DNA of 64,000 nucleotides from Candidatus Villigracilis adiacens (GTDB lineage Bacteria; Chloroflexota; Anaerolineae; Anaerolineales; Villigracilaceae): assembly GCA_016703605.1 (NCBI GenBank), contig JADJBU010000004.1, positions 62,001 through 126,000 of the forward strand, written 5' to 3'. Both the position numbers and the translations under genes were made by a program. Below are positions 28,899-37,454 of the stretch, in pieces; position 1 is the first letter of the stretch; each line of letters opens with the position of its first letter. Below the pieces are notes generated by a model. It had not been told where the DNA came from. It did not search any database and worked only from the letters and a program-made list of their open reading frames with translations.

Positions 28899-30266
28899 TT
28901 ATTCGTTCGGTCGAAACACCTTTGTCGCCGCGTTATCAAAGCGGGTGATGTCGCCGCGGAAGATCAGGTCGATCTCGCCGGTGGGACCGTTACGATGTTT
29001 CGCCACCGAGATCTTGGTGATGTTGCTCTTATCGCCATCCTTCTCGTAATCATCGGGACGGTAGATGAACATGACGATGTCGGCGTCCTGCTCCAACGAA
29101 CCGGATTCACGAAGGTCAGAGAGGATCGGGCGTTTGTCGGTGCGCTGTTCTACAGCACGACTCAACTGCGCAGCGGTCAGCACCGGCACATTCAACTCAC
29201 GCGCCAATACTTTGAGGTTGCGCGAGATATGCGAGACTTCCTGCACGCGGTTATCGTTGCGATTGTCGCCAGTCATGAGTTGAAGGTAGTCAATGATGAC
29301 CAGGTCGAGACCGTATTCCATGTGCAGGCGACGGCATTTGGTGCGCAACTGCAAGGGAGTCAGCGCCGGGGTGTCATCCAAAAAGACCTGGGTACCGCCG
29401 AAGACTTCAATGGCATGGTTGAACAACTGCCACTGGTCGTCTGCCAGTTTGCCGGTGCTGAGGTTCTGAGATGAGATTCCCGTCTCTTGCGCGATGAGAC
29501 GCTGCACCACCTGCTCATTGGACATTTCCAACGAGAAGATGGCTACACGCTTTTTATAGGTCAAGCCTGCATTCTTGGCAATGGAAAGTAGAAAGCCGGT
29601 CTTCCCCTGACCCGGACGCCCCGCCACGATAATGAGGTCAGAAGGATGCAGTCCGCGCAGGAGTTTGTCGAGGTCAATGAAGCCGGTCGGTACGCCGTGG
29701 AAGTCCGCGCCGAGTTTGGCGAGTTCTGCGACCTGGTCGTAGTATTCCGAAAGCACGGCGCGGATCGGGAGGACGTCGTGACGTGTCCTGCGTTCGCTGA
29801 CGCCGAAGACGGCTTTCTCCGCCTCACCCATCACGTTATCGATGGCGTCGCCTTTGTAAGCCAGCGATGCGATCTGGTTCGCCGCCTGGATCATCCTGCG
29901 CCGCAATGAGTTCTCTTCGACGATGTGACCGTAGGCTTCAGCGTTGAGCGAGGTCGGGACCTGGTTGATGAGCGAGGTCAGGTAGGCTGAGCCGCCGATC
30001 TCCGCCAGTTGATTGTTCCGTTCCAAATCTTCGGAGAGGGTCAACAGGTCGACGGGGGTGCGCGTTTCATGCAGGCGGATGAAGGCTTCCCAGATCCAGC
30101 GGTTGCGGTGAATGTAAAAATCGTCCGCCGCGAGGAACTGGGCGATGTCGTAATAGACTTCGGGGTTAATCAAGACCGCCCCTACGACGGCTTCTTCGGC
30201 TTCCCGGCTGTGCGGTACGCTTGGGCTGGAGGGGGCGGTTGATTCTTCGGGGTAGAAATCTGTCAT
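28899..30266 (-). CDS. dnaB: Replicative DNA helicase
   Basis: 455 residues. An N-terminal DnaB domain (REAEEAVVGAVLINPEVYYD) precedes the RecA-like motor with Walker A GRPGQGKTGFLL (about 217-228). FSLEMSNEQVVQRL, Walker B region LVIIDYLQLMTG and motif H4 (SDLRESGSLEQDADIVMFIY) follow, ending with KHRNGPTGEIDL. These are hallmarks of the hexameric helicase that unwinds DNA ahead of the polymerase. No intein is present. It is the first gene of the primosome operon and lies 15 bp below the bifunctional-nuclease-family gene on the same strand. Confidence 0.97.
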   Translation of the reverse strand: MTDFYPEESTAPSSPSVPHSREAEEAVVGAVLINPEVYYDIAQFLAADDFYIHRNRWIWEAFIRLHETRTPVDLLTLSEDLERNNQLAEIGGSAYLTSLINQVPTSLNAEAYGHIVEENSLRRRMIQAANQIASLAYKGDAIDNVMGEAEKAVFGVSERRTRHDVLPIRAVLSEYYDQVAELAKLGADFHGVPTGFIDLDKLLRGLHPSDLIIVAGRPGQGKTGFLLSIAKNAGLTYKKRVAIFSLEMSNEQVVQRLIAQETGISSQNLSTGKLADDQWQLFNHAIEVFGGTQVFLDDTPALTPLQLRTKCRRLHMEYGLDLVIIDYLQLMTGDNRNDNRVQEVSHISRNLKVLARELNVPVLTAAQLSRAVEQRTDKRPILSDLRESGSLEQDADIVMFIYRPDDYEKDGDKSNITKISVAKHRNGPTGEIDLIFRGDITRFDNAATKVFRPNE

Positions 30267-30281
30267 TTGGCTGGGTCAGGC

Positions 30282-30842
30282 TCAGGCTTGGGGCGAGTCG
30301 GGTTTATCCTTGTTGGGGTCGTCGATATCCAGTTTTTCGATGAAGTCCTTGAAGACGGAGAGTCTATCGCTGGATTCTTCGATAGGCGGCGCGGAGGCTC
30401 GCCTTGCCGGGGTGTTGGTCTCGGGCATGTCGTGTTCCGGTTCGACTGCCGCTTTTTCCATGACTGCGGGGTCAACGAGGATGGGGGCGTGACAGCGGGC
30501 GGCAATGGCGATGGCGTCGGACGATCTCGAGTCGATGTGGATCTCGCGTCCATCCGCTTCGAGGACGATGTTGCCGTAGTAGATGTCGCCTTCGAGTTTG
30601 ACGATCTCGGCGCGGATGACGCGCGCATTGAAGGCTTTGAAGATACTCTTGAGCAGGTCGTGAGTGAGCGGGCGGGACATTTCGACTTCCTGCAAGGCGA
30701 CGGTGATCGCCTCCGCTTCATAGGGACCAACCCAGATGGTGAGGTACCGTTCGGCGTCGATCTGTTTCAACACCACCACGCGCTGGGGCGCCATTAAATG
30801 CACGCGGATGCTGTCGATCGTTACTTCTATCATTCGAGACAT
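30282..30842 (-). CDS. Bifunctional nuclease (BFN/DUF151) family protein
   Basis: 186 residues from an ATG at 30842 (an in-frame ATG three codons in is equally possible). The family core is clear: VVVLKQIDAERYLTIWVGPYEAEAI at the N-terminus in two overlapping blocks, then RPLTHDLLKSI, YYGNIVLEADG and IDSRSSDAIAIAARCHAPI. The tail of about 50 residues is charged and Pro/Ala-rich. Plant and bacterial relatives have been reported with DNase and RNase activity, though the physiological role in bacteria is unclear. It is upstream of dnaB with a 15-bp gap, suggesting co-expression with the replisome genes. Confidence 0.85.
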   Translation of the reverse strand: MSRMIEVTIDSIRVHLMAPQRVVVLKQIDAERYLTIWVGPYEAEAITVALQEVEMSRPLTHDLLKSIFKAFNARVIRAEIVKLEGDIYYGNIVLEADGREIHIDSRSSDAIAIAARCHAPILVDPAVMEKAAVEPEHDMPETNTPARRASAPPIEESSDRLSVFKDFIEKLDIDDPNKDKPDSPQA

Positions 30843-30908
30843 AGGGGGAACTCCGATTGCGCTTATTTTAGCATAAAGGCTGGGAGGCGCGTGAAAGTTT
30901 ATTTAATT

Positions 30909-30964
30909 GGGTGCGCTAAAAGGTTGTAAGGGCGGAGTCCAAATAACAAACTTTGAGCGCTCCC
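30909..30964. repeat. MITE-like element, family A (internally deleted copy)
   Basis: 56 bp: GGGTGCGCTAAAAGGTTGTA at the left, and its inverted relative (TAACAAACTTTGAGCGCTCCC, read in two pieces) at the right, with almost no interior left. Confidence 0.6.
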
Positions 30965-31115
30965 ATTTAACTCACCTTACGCAGCAGGGGCGACCCTTTC
31001 TTGCCGATTGAGTTTAAATTAAGTCACCTTACGCGGCGCTGCGAGATTTATCTCGCAATTTCAGGGCGATATGAATGTCGCGGCACCGAGGAACTGTGGA
31101 ACATCAGTTATGTAA

Positions 31116-31243
31116 GTGCGCGCGTTAAAGGTTGTTACCTGGGCTGTAGGAACCTGCCCTGAGCCTGTTGAGGCGTCTTTTGATCTTTCAATCCAAAGTC
31201 GGGAGATTTTGCAGTCCAAACTGACAAACTTTGCCTGCACACC
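31116..31243. repeat. MITE-like element, family A (copy 3)
   Basis: It starts GTGCGCGCGTTAAAGGTTGT and ends CTGACAAACTTTGCCTGCAC-AC, with the shared interior AGTCGGGAGATTTTGCAGTCC. It lies directly upstream of the tRNA-Pro promoter. The rest of the 30843-31258 gap shows no gene. Confidence 0.6.
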
Positions 31244-31258
31244 CGTTTGAAATTCCAT

Positions 31259-31287
31259 TTGCAATAAAAGGAAAAGGCGGCTATAAT
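31259..31287 (+). promoter_or_regulatory. Sigma-70-type promoter of tRNA-Pro
   Basis: TTGCAA (31259-31264) and TATAAT (31282-31287) with a 17-bp spacer, 14 bp before the tRNA. Confidence 0.75.
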
Positions 31288-31301
31288 CCGCGTCGCTCAA
31301 T

Positions 31302-31376
31302 CGGGGCGTGGCGCAGCCCGGCTAGCGCACTTGCATGGGGTGCAAGGGGTCGGAGGTTCAAATCCTCTCGCCCCGA
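31302..31376 (+). tRNA. tRNA-Pro (anticodon GGG)
   Basis: Acceptor CGGGGCG/CGCCCCG, discriminator A, a D-arm with AGCCCGGCTAGCGC, anticodon arm CTTGC-ATGGGGT-GCAAG (anticodon GGG) and T-arm GGAGG-TTCAAAT-CCTCT. No CCA is encoded (ACAGA follows). It is followed by an intrinsic terminator and by the second tRNA-half array. Confidence 0.95.
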
Positions 31377-31915
31377 CAGAGAGTACGAAAAACCGTCCTT
31401 GCCGGGGACGGTTTTACTTTTAATAACTGCTGACGTGTTTGCCGTACTATTCATGGTCGGAGGTTCCCCATCGAGGGACAGGCAAATCCTCTCGCCCCGA
31501 CAGAGAGTACGAAAAACCGTCCTTGCCGGGGACGGTTATACTATAACTAACTGCTGACGTGTTCGCCATACAATTCATGGTCGGAGGTTCCCCATCGAGG
31601 GACAGGCAAATCCTCTCGCCCCGACAGAGTACGAAAACCGTCCTTGCCGGGGACGGTTTTACTTTTAATAACTGCTGACGTGTTTGCCGTACTATTCATG
31701 GTCGGAGGTTCCCCATCGAGGGACAGGCAAATCCTCTCGCCCCGACAGAGAGTACGAAAAACCGTCCTTGCCGGGGACGGTTTTACTTTTAATAACTGCT
31801 GACGTGTTTGCCGTACTATTCATGGTCGGAGGTTCCCCATCGAGGGACAGGCAAATCCTCTCGCCCCGACAGAGAGTACGAAAAACCGTCCCGCCGGGGA
31901 TGGTTTTGTTTTTAC
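31377..31915 (+). repeat. Tandem array of tRNA-Pro 3' halves plus terminators
   Basis: After tRNA-Pro come four units whose tRNA-derived part begins at 31455, 31579, 31700 and 31824 (spacings 124, 121 and 124 bp). Each carries GGTCGGAGGTTC, a 17-nt insertion CCCATCGAGGGACAGGC exactly inside the T-loop, then AAATCCTCTCGCCCCGACA (the rest of the tRNA), the terminator hairpin and a spacer of about 35 bp. The distance from the tRNA to the first copy is 107 bp, which is 124 minus the 17-nt insertion. The second unit carries spacer substitutions and the last hairpin is altered. The 5' half of the tRNA is absent from all copies. Confidence 0.9.
31389..31420 (+). terminator. Intrinsic terminator of tRNA-Pro (repeated in the array)
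   Basis: AAAACCGTCC and GGACGGTTTT form a 10-bp stem with a 7-nt loop followed by ACTTTTAAT. Versions of the hairpin recur near 31513, 31634, 31759 and 31882. Confidence 0.8.
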
Positions 31916-31921
31916 TTTCAT

Positions 31922-32284
31922 ATGGAATCAAACGAACCCATTACTTCTTCCCCGCCCACGAATCGACATTCGATCATCAGCCTGATCCTTGGGGTGTTGA
32001 CGGTTGTCCTGTTTTGCGGGAATTTTCTTATTCCGCTTCCGTTCACGAGCCTGGTCTGTCTGCCGGTCAGTTTTCTGCTGGGGTTGGGCGCGTTGATCTA
32101 TGGGAGCGTCTCGTTGAACCGCATTCGGAAACACAACGAAGGGGGTGGCGTTATGGCTTGGGTGGGGATTCTCTCGGGTGGTTTTATCTTTCTCTGCCTG
32201 ATTTGTATTGCTGTCGCGGTCATTTTCCTGTTTGTCTTTGCTCCTGAAGGGGTTCCGCCGTTTCTGCCGGGTTATCAGGTGTAA
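31922..32284 (+). CDS. Small DUF4190-like membrane protein
   Basis: The ATG at 31922 lies just after the last terminator of the tRNA-Pro array. 120 residues with a Pro/Ser/Thr-rich N-terminus, then SIISLILGVLTVVLFCG, a second helix near SLVCLPVSFLLGLGALIYGS, and a third near residue 95. The order (short cytoplasmic tail, helix, loop, helix with 'G..SL.RIRK', helix) is that of DUF4190-type proteins of unknown function. No clear ribosome site is visible, and the upstream terminator implies its own promoter or read-through. Confidence 0.6.
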   Translation: MESNEPITSSPPTNRHSIISLILGVLTVVLFCGNFLIPLPFTSLVCLPVSFLLGLGALIYGSVSLNRIRKHNEGGGVMAWVGILSGGFIFLCLICIAVAVIFLFVFAPEGVPPFLPGYQV

Positions 32285-32359
32285 GCCGTGATTGGGGGAG
32301 AGAAAAAATCCGCCCCAGTGTGGGACCGGGGCGGATGGTGAGGACCAGCTCAAAACACG

Positions 32360-33409
32360 TCAGGAGGCGGGGGGAATTTCATCCGCGGTGACGGGCGGGA
32401 TGTAGCCGGGGGGATTGCGAGTTCCGAACCAGGTCATGGCGGTTGCGCCGACTCCGAGCAGGGCGACGATGGTGGAGGGAATCCAGCCGATGCAGGGGAT
32501 GAGTTCGATGAAGCCGACCAGGAGCATGAGCAGGAATGTGCCGAAGCCGGTGGAGAGGACGGGCGCCCAAACCTGGTTGATGGCTTTGGCGAAGCGGTCG
32601 CCGACTTCCTGACCGAGGGCGATCACGCCGAAGAGCCATGCCAGCGGGAAGAGCAGCACGATGACTGCGACCACGGGGATGAGGATGATGGTGAGGGTCA
32701 TGACGACGAGGATGACCGGCAAAACGATAAAGGCGAGGAGTCCGTATCCGCCCGATATCAGGGGCTGGCGGACAATGGTATTTGCCGCGCGGTCCAGTTG
32801 CGGTTGGAGGAAGAGCGTCAGCAACATGCCGATCCCTGCAATGACCACTGCCTGTCCAAGTTTGCCGACGGCGTTCCAGAACGGGTTGATGTTCACGTCC
32901 ACGGTGGGGGCGGCGGGAACTTCGGGCGTGTCCGGGATTTCCGGCACATCCACGGTTGGGGGGGCGTTGTTTGTAATATCTCCGGTAACTTCTGCGCCGG
33001 GTTCCTGGTTGACGTTGCCGCCGATGGTTGCGATGTTGCCGTCCACCACAGCAGTGCTTTCGAGGTTCGCCTGCCCGCCGATGATGACAATGTCGCCATC
33101 GATGTTGGCGGAGATATCCATGTTGCCGCCGATGATGGCGATGTCGCCGTCGATGTCACCGTCGATGGAGATATTGCCGCCGATGACCGCCACATCGCCG
33201 TCTATGGATGCGCCTTCTTCGATGGTGACATTGCCGCCGATGATTGCCAGGCTGCCGGTCAGCGTTTCGCCGCTTTCAAGGGTGTAGTTTTGCCCGAACA
33301 GGACCACATCGCCGGTGGGGCTTTGGGCAAAGACAACGCCGGTGGGTAAAACCAACAAAGCCAGCAACAGCAGGATGCGTATCGGATTCAGTTTCGAATT
33401 AAATTTCAT
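32360..33409 (-). CDS. Exported membrane protein with bactofilin-like beta-helix repeats
   Basis: 349 residues: a signal peptide (to about VVFAQ, residue 29), then about ten short repeats of the type 'G.I.GD(I/V).(I/V)IGG.(I/M/V)' between residues 50 and 150, as in polymer-forming bactofilin-like beta-helices. A proline-rich linker (PTVDVPEIPDTPEVPAAP) and four membrane helices follow, with a short cytoplasmic tail. The end of the anti-sigma gene overlaps its start by 4 bp, so it is the output gene of an ECF sigma/anti-sigma operon and may be a surface-stress component. Similar sigma-linked proteins are known only as hypothetical. Confidence 0.7.
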   Translation of the reverse strand: MKFNSKLNPIRILLLLALLVLPTGVVFAQSPTGDVVLFGQNYTLESGETLTGSLAIIGGNVTIEEGASIDGDVAVIGGNISIDGDIDGDIAIIGGNMDISANIDGDIVIIGGQANLESTAVVDGNIATIGGNVNQEPGAEVTGDITNNAPPTVDVPEIPDTPEVPAAPTVDVNINPFWNAVGKLGQAVVIAGIGMLLTLFLQPQLDRAANTIVRQPLISGGYGLLAFIVLPVILVVMTLTIILIPVVAVIVLLFPLAWLFGVIALGQEVGDRFAKAINQVWAPVLSTGFGTFLLMLLVGFIELIPCIGWIPSTIVALLGVGATAMTWFGTRNPPGYIPPVTADEIPPAS

Positions 33410-33936
33410 GCAGGTACTCCTTGAGGTCTATGCGCGAAGCGCCAGATGGATACGATCCATAACAAGCCCGCTCCAGCCAGACCGGAGAGGATCACCATCC
33501 ATGCATACGGGGGGATGAAGTTCGGCAACATGCGGGCGAACACGCTCAGTACTTCGCCAAATGCCTGGATGGACGAGAATAGAAACAGGAAAAAGCCGAG
33601 GGCGGCTGTGAGCCATTCCACGGGGGCGGATGCGACGGCAAATACGTACGGACCAACGAACAAGCCGATCAGGCTGATCGCGCTGACGACCAGCACGATC
33701 AACCCCCACAATTTTTGGCGGCGCTCCGCCAGTTTTTGCGCGGCGAGTTTGTGTTGGAAGCGCATTGCAAACCCGGGCTTGGGCGCAGCGACCCGCGCCG
33801 AGCGCAAAACCAGCCCGGTCTCGGCGAGGGCGGTGCAGGTCTTGCACTCCCTCAGGTGAGAGTCGAGTTCGCGCTTTTCGGTGGGAGTGAGGACTTTATC
33901 GTCCAACAGCCAGGTTTCAAAAGGCTGGTGATTCAT
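33406..33936 (-). CDS. Anti-sigma factor with zinc-finger domain
   Basis: Start at ATG 33936 preceded by AAAGGAG; 176 residues. The N-terminus holds the ZAS signature LDSHLRECKTCTAL (His-x3-Cys-x2-Cys), which binds a sigma factor in the cytoplasm. Two membrane helices follow at about residues 90-110 and 120-140, with a third hydrophobic stretch near the C-terminus. It overlaps the end of the sigma-factor gene by 20 bp, the standard arrangement for co-translated sigma/anti-sigma pairs. The inducing signal is not evident. Confidence 0.85.
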   Translation of the reverse strand: MNHQPFETWLLDDKVLTPTEKRELDSHLRECKTCTALAETGLVLRSARVAAPKPGFAMRFQHKLAAQKLAERRQKLWGLIVLVVSAISLIGLFVGPYVFAVASAPVEWLTAALGFFLFLFSSIQAFGEVLSVFARMLPNFIPPYAWMVILSGLAGAGLLWIVSIWRFAHRPQGVPA

Positions 33937-34525
33937 GGTGTCTCCTTTCCATTTCAGCAAGCAGGTCGTCTTCCTGTTCGACCCATACGCCTGCCAGTTC
34001 CTTGCGGGCGCGGTGCAGGCGACTTTTCACCGCGCTCACCGTCAAATTCAAGGACTCTGCAATTTCCTTTTCTGAATAATCGTACCAATATCTCATGATG
34101 ACCGCCGCGCGGTCGGTGGTATCGAGGTCTTTCAACATCGCATGGACTCGCGCATTGGTCTGCCCGGTGATGGCTTCGCCTTCGGGGCTGGGTGCGTCCA
34201 TGTCGGGAATCTCGAACGAGTTGCCGTCTTCGTCTTCGGCGTCCATCGAGAACATCGAGAACTTGCGGCGGCGGAGGCGGTCAATGCAGTAATGCGCCGC
34301 AATCGAAAGCAGCCATGTTGCGAACGGGCGTTTATTATCATACCGGTGCAGGTGTTGGTATGCGCGCAAAAACGTCTCTTGCGCGGCATCTTCCGCGAGT
34401 TCGGGCTCGCCCAACATGCGGTAACACAGGTTGAAAACGGGGGTCTGGTAGGTTTCAACGAGCCTTGTAAACGCCTCGTCATCACCTTGCTGCGCCTGGG
34501 CTACCCAGGTTTTTTCTTCGTTCAC
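33917..34525 (-). CDS. ECF-type RNA polymerase sigma factor
   Basis: 202 residues. Region 2 is seen in FTRLVETYQTPVFNLCYRML and AEDAAQETFLRAYQHLHRYD (the -10 binding helices), with FATWLLSIAAHYCIDRLRR. Region 4 is RAAVIMRYWYDYSEKEIAES then VSAVKSRLHRARKEL (-35 recognition). The spacer between regions 2 and 4 is long and acidic (DAEDEDGNSFEIPDMDAPSPE). It is the first gene of the sigma/anti-sigma/surface-protein operon and probably activates its own promoter; no conserved ECF promoter motif was identified upstream. Confidence 0.93.
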   Translation of the reverse strand: MNEEKTWVAQAQQGDDEAFTRLVETYQTPVFNLCYRMLGEPELAEDAAQETFLRAYQHLHRYDNKRPFATWLLSIAAHYCIDRLRRRKFSMFSMDAEDEDGNSFEIPDMDAPSPEGEAITGQTNARVHAMLKDLDTTDRAAVIMRYWYDYSEKEIAESLNLTVSAVKSRLHRARKELAGVWVEQEDDLLAEMERRHHESPAF

Positions 34526-34643
34526 GTTGCTCCTCGGGAAGGCTTTCTACCTTCTCTTACGCGCGCCAAAGAGGAAAAGTTTCACAAATTTGACTGGACA
34601 AATCTCCAGTCACAGAAACGGAGATTGGAGATTGGAAATTTTT

Positions 34644-35822
34644 TCAATGCCCATGCCCCACCCCGCTTCCTTCGGGACCGAGGACCTGCTCCCATGCCCG
34701 GAGCGAATCTACCCTGTGAGCGAAGAAGATGGCAATCGCCGTGGTGATCGGCACAGCCGCGATCAAGCCAAGCGACCCAACCAGAGTCCGCACGATCTCT
34801 TCGGCGATGAACGAGAAGTTGACGATATAGCCATAGTCGCCGCGCCCCAGGGAGAACATCAACAGCATGGGCAGCGAGGCTCCAGCGTAGGCCAAGACCA
34901 ACGTGTTCACCGTCGCAGCCACATGGTCCTGACCGATGCGCATGGCAGCCCCATAGAGTCCGCCAAAGCCGAGGCTGGGATTCGCATGGTGGAGTTCAAA
35001 AACCGCCGAGGCTTGAGTCGTCACCAAATCATCCAACACGCCGAGAGCGCCGATGATGAGTCCGCCGAGAAAAAGTCCGCGCAGGTTGATGGGCGTTTCA
35101 CTCAACTGCATCAGGAACATCACGTTCTCGTCGCCGGAGCCGTTGAGTTTGGCGAAGACCACGAATAACCCCGCCAGCGCGCCGGTGATGAGCAACACAA
35201 GAACCATGCTGACGACCGCCGCATGAGTCTTGAGAGTCCAGCCGTAGGTGAGATAGAGTGTGACCGCCAGCAGCAGGATCGAGCCGACGATACTAACAGC
35301 AAGCGGATCGTCGCCCGAGAGAATGTGCGGAATGATGTAACCAATGATGACGTATAAACTGAATGCCATACTCAACATCGCGCGGACGCCCTTCCATTGG
35401 CTGATGAGGATAATGGCAACCGCGAAGAAAAACGCCAGCCAAAGAATCGGCGCCACGCGGACGTAATCCACAAAATAGGCATTGACCACGTTCTCCGGCG
35501 TCTTCGAGATGGTGACGATGATCTTATCGCCGGGCTTGAGGAGGTAATCGTCCGAGCGCACCTGCCGTTTACCGTAGTCAATCTCCATCTCGATGCCTTC
35601 GTACGCGCCTTCGAGGATGTTGATCCGCGCGATCTGATACGTTTGCAGGCTCTCCCCAAGTTGAATCTCTCCCTCTTCGATGATCTGCGCCACCTCCGCC
35701 CGCACCGTGTCCGCGCCAAAGGTGGCGAAGCCGTCACCGGGCAGTTGGGCTTGGTCGAAAAGGGTGTATATCGTTACGCCGAGGAGCAGGAGAAAAGGAA
35801 AGAGCCATGAAGATTTTTTCAT
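34644..35822 (-). CDS. YibE/F family membrane protein
   Basis: 392 residues. A single N-terminal helix and an extracytoplasmic domain of about 100 residues (VRAEVAQIIEEGE, then GDKIIVTISKTPE) are followed by seven or eight helices. The family core is visible: IIGALGVLDDLVTTQASAVFE and IGQDHVAATVNTLVLAYAGA, with a final polar C-terminus ending in Gly/His. YibE/F proteins are of unknown transport function, widespread in Firmicutes and Chloroflexota. It stands alone, transcribed toward the sigma operon end. Confidence 0.85.
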   Translation of the reverse strand: MKKSSWLFPFLLLLGVTIYTLFDQAQLPGDGFATFGADTVRAEVAQIIEEGEIQLGESLQTYQIARINILEGAYEGIEMEIDYGKRQVRSDDYLLKPGDKIIVTISKTPENVVNAYFVDYVRVAPILWLAFFFAVAIILISQWKGVRAMLSMAFSLYVIIGYIIPHILSGDDPLAVSIVGSILLLAVTLYLTYGWTLKTHAAVVSMVLVLLITGALAGLFVVFAKLNGSGDENVMFLMQLSETPINLRGLFLGGLIIGALGVLDDLVTTQASAVFELHHANPSLGFGGLYGAAMRIGQDHVAATVNTLVLAYAGASLPMLLMFSLGRGDYGYIVNFSFIAEEIVRTLVGSLGLIAAVPITTAIAIFFAHRVDSLRAWEQVLGPEGSGVGHGH

Positions 35823-35867
35823 GGTGAGGATTATAAAGCGAAGAGGTTAAGAAAGCGCTGAAAGGAG

Positions 35868-35918
35868 ATGGTGAATGGTGAATAGTGAATGGTGAATAGT
35901 GAATGGTTAGGTGAATGG
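35868..35918. repeat. Simple GAATGGTGAATAGT repeats
   Basis: Three or four tandem near-copies of GTGAATGGTGAATA lie between the YibE/F and aldehyde dehydrogenase genes. The same phrase occurs downstream of the oxoamine synthase gene at about 58664-58690. Confidence 0.7.
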
Positions 35919-35954
35919 GCGTGTGGGCGCTTTCCTATTCCCTATTCCCTATCT

Positions 35955-37418
35955 CTACCTCTCATACGGATACCAATAACTCTTATCCTCCATATTGAAA
36001 TCCCAATGGACGTGCTTCGTCTCGCGGAATTGATCCAGACCTTCTTCGCCGAGTTCGCGCGCGCCGCCGGAGTATTTCATCCCGCCGAAGGGACCGGCGT
36101 AATGGTCGGTGAGCGGGTCGTTGATCCAGATCGTCCCGGCTTTCACGTCGTCGAAGAATTGCTTGATCTTTTTGGCGTCGTTGGAGATGAGCACTGCGCC
36201 CAATCCGTATTGACAGTCATTCGTTAACTTCACGGCTTCGTCAAAGGTGGTGTATTCCATGATCGGCACAGCAGGACCGAAGGTCTCGTCGCGCATGATG
36301 ACCATGGAATGATCCACGCCGGAGAGCACGGTCGGTTCGTGGAAGAAGCCTTTGGGTGTATTCTTCGGTCTTCCGCCGCCAGTGAGGACTTTCGCGCCGC
36401 GCGACTTTGCGTCTGCAATGTGAGTTTCAAATTTGGCGCGATAGGTTTCGCCGATCATCGGTCCCATGTCGGTGGTGGGTTCTAATCCGGGTCCCAAGCG
36501 CAAAGTCTTGACATGCTCGACGATGGCGTCGGTAAATTTCGCTGCACCCCGCCTCGGGATGTAGACTCTCTCCGTCGATGTGCAAACCTGCCCGGCGTTG
36601 ATCAGAGCCGCGTAGGCAACCGCCTTCGCCGCAATTTCGGGGTCGGCATCCTCAGCGATCACTGTCGCATCCTTGCCGCCGAGTTCCAAATGAAGTTTCT
36701 TCATCATCGGCGCGGCAATCGAAGCGATCTTTTGTCCGGTTGCCAGACTGCCAGTGAACGCAATAACAGGGACATCCGGATGCTTGACCAGCGGCTCGCC
36801 CGTTTCCAATCCATAACCCGTGACCACGTTCACCACACCCGCGGGGAGGTGATCGAAGCAATGCTCCGCCATATACAACGCCGTGAGCGGGGTCATCTCC
36901 GACGGCTTGATGACAACTGTATTGCCCGCTGCGAGCGCAGGCGCGACTTTCCACGCCATCAGCAGTAACGGAAAATTCCATGGCACGATGCAGCCCACCA
37001 CGCCATACGGTTCCTTGATGATGAAATTGAATTGCGAGGACGACCCCGCCGCAAGGACGCTTCCGCGATGATGACGCCCCAACTCGGCGTAATAACGGAA
37101 GGTATTCAGCACCCATTCGATCTCTTCTTCATTTTCAGAGACGGGCTTGCCCTGTTCCAGAGTCAGCAAACGCACAATTTCCTCGCGATGGGCGTGAATT
37201 TTCTCCGCGACTTCATGCAGGAGATTCGCCCGCTCGTTCGCGCCCATCTTGCGCCACGCCTCGAACGCGGACCTCGCGGCTTGTACCGCCGCTTCGATAT
37301 CTTCCGGGGTTCCACGCGGGACACTATCTATGATTTCTTCCGTAGCGGGGTTTTGAACTTCGATGACCTCCCTGGCATTGCCGTTCGTGAACATCCCGTT
37401 GATATACATGAGTTCCAT
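35955..37418 (-). CDS. NAD(P)-dependent aldehyde dehydrogenase
   Basis: 487 residues, the usual length. The conserved sites are present: VPWNFPLLLMAWKVAPALAAGN and IKPSEMTPL in the cofactor fold, FTGSLATGQKI, LELGGKDATVI with the general-base Glu, and NAGQVCTSTERVYIPR with the nucleophilic Cys at about 285. Near the end is MRDETFGPAVPIM. It oxidises an aldehyde to the acid with NAD(P)+; the substrate (for example betaine, succinate or lactaldehyde type) cannot be chosen from sequence alone. It is followed on the same strand by nothing co-directional within 100 bp and lies 36 bp downstream of the squalene/phytoene synthase gene. Confidence 0.95.
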   Translation of the reverse strand: MELMYINGMFTNGNAREVIEVQNPATEEIIDSVPRGTPEDIEAAVQAARSAFEAWRKMGANERANLLHEVAEKIHAHREEIVRLLTLEQGKPVSENEEEIEWVLNTFRYYAELGRHHRGSVLAAGSSSQFNFIIKEPYGVVGCIVPWNFPLLLMAWKVAPALAAGNTVVIKPSEMTPLTALYMAEHCFDHLPAGVVNVVTGYGLETGEPLVKHPDVPVIAFTGSLATGQKIASIAAPMMKKLHLELGGKDATVIAEDADPEIAAKAVAYAALINAGQVCTSTERVYIPRRGAAKFTDAIVEHVKTLRLGPGLEPTTDMGPMIGETYRAKFETHIADAKSRGAKVLTGGGRPKNTPKGFFHEPTVLSGVDHSMVIMRDETFGPAVPIMEYTTFDEAVKLTNDCQYGLGAVLISNDAKKIKQFFDDVKAGTIWINDPLTDHYAGPFGGMKYSGGARELGEEGLDQFRETKHVHWDFNMEDKSYWYPYER

Positions 37419-37454
37419 GGTTGTTGGTCCTTTAGGAAATTTTGAAGGGGGATT

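Noticed and set aside
31231..31931. Open frames in the tRNA-Pro array
   Set aside because: They arise from the tandem units; the periodic protein strings simply repeat the DNA repeat and have no start signals.
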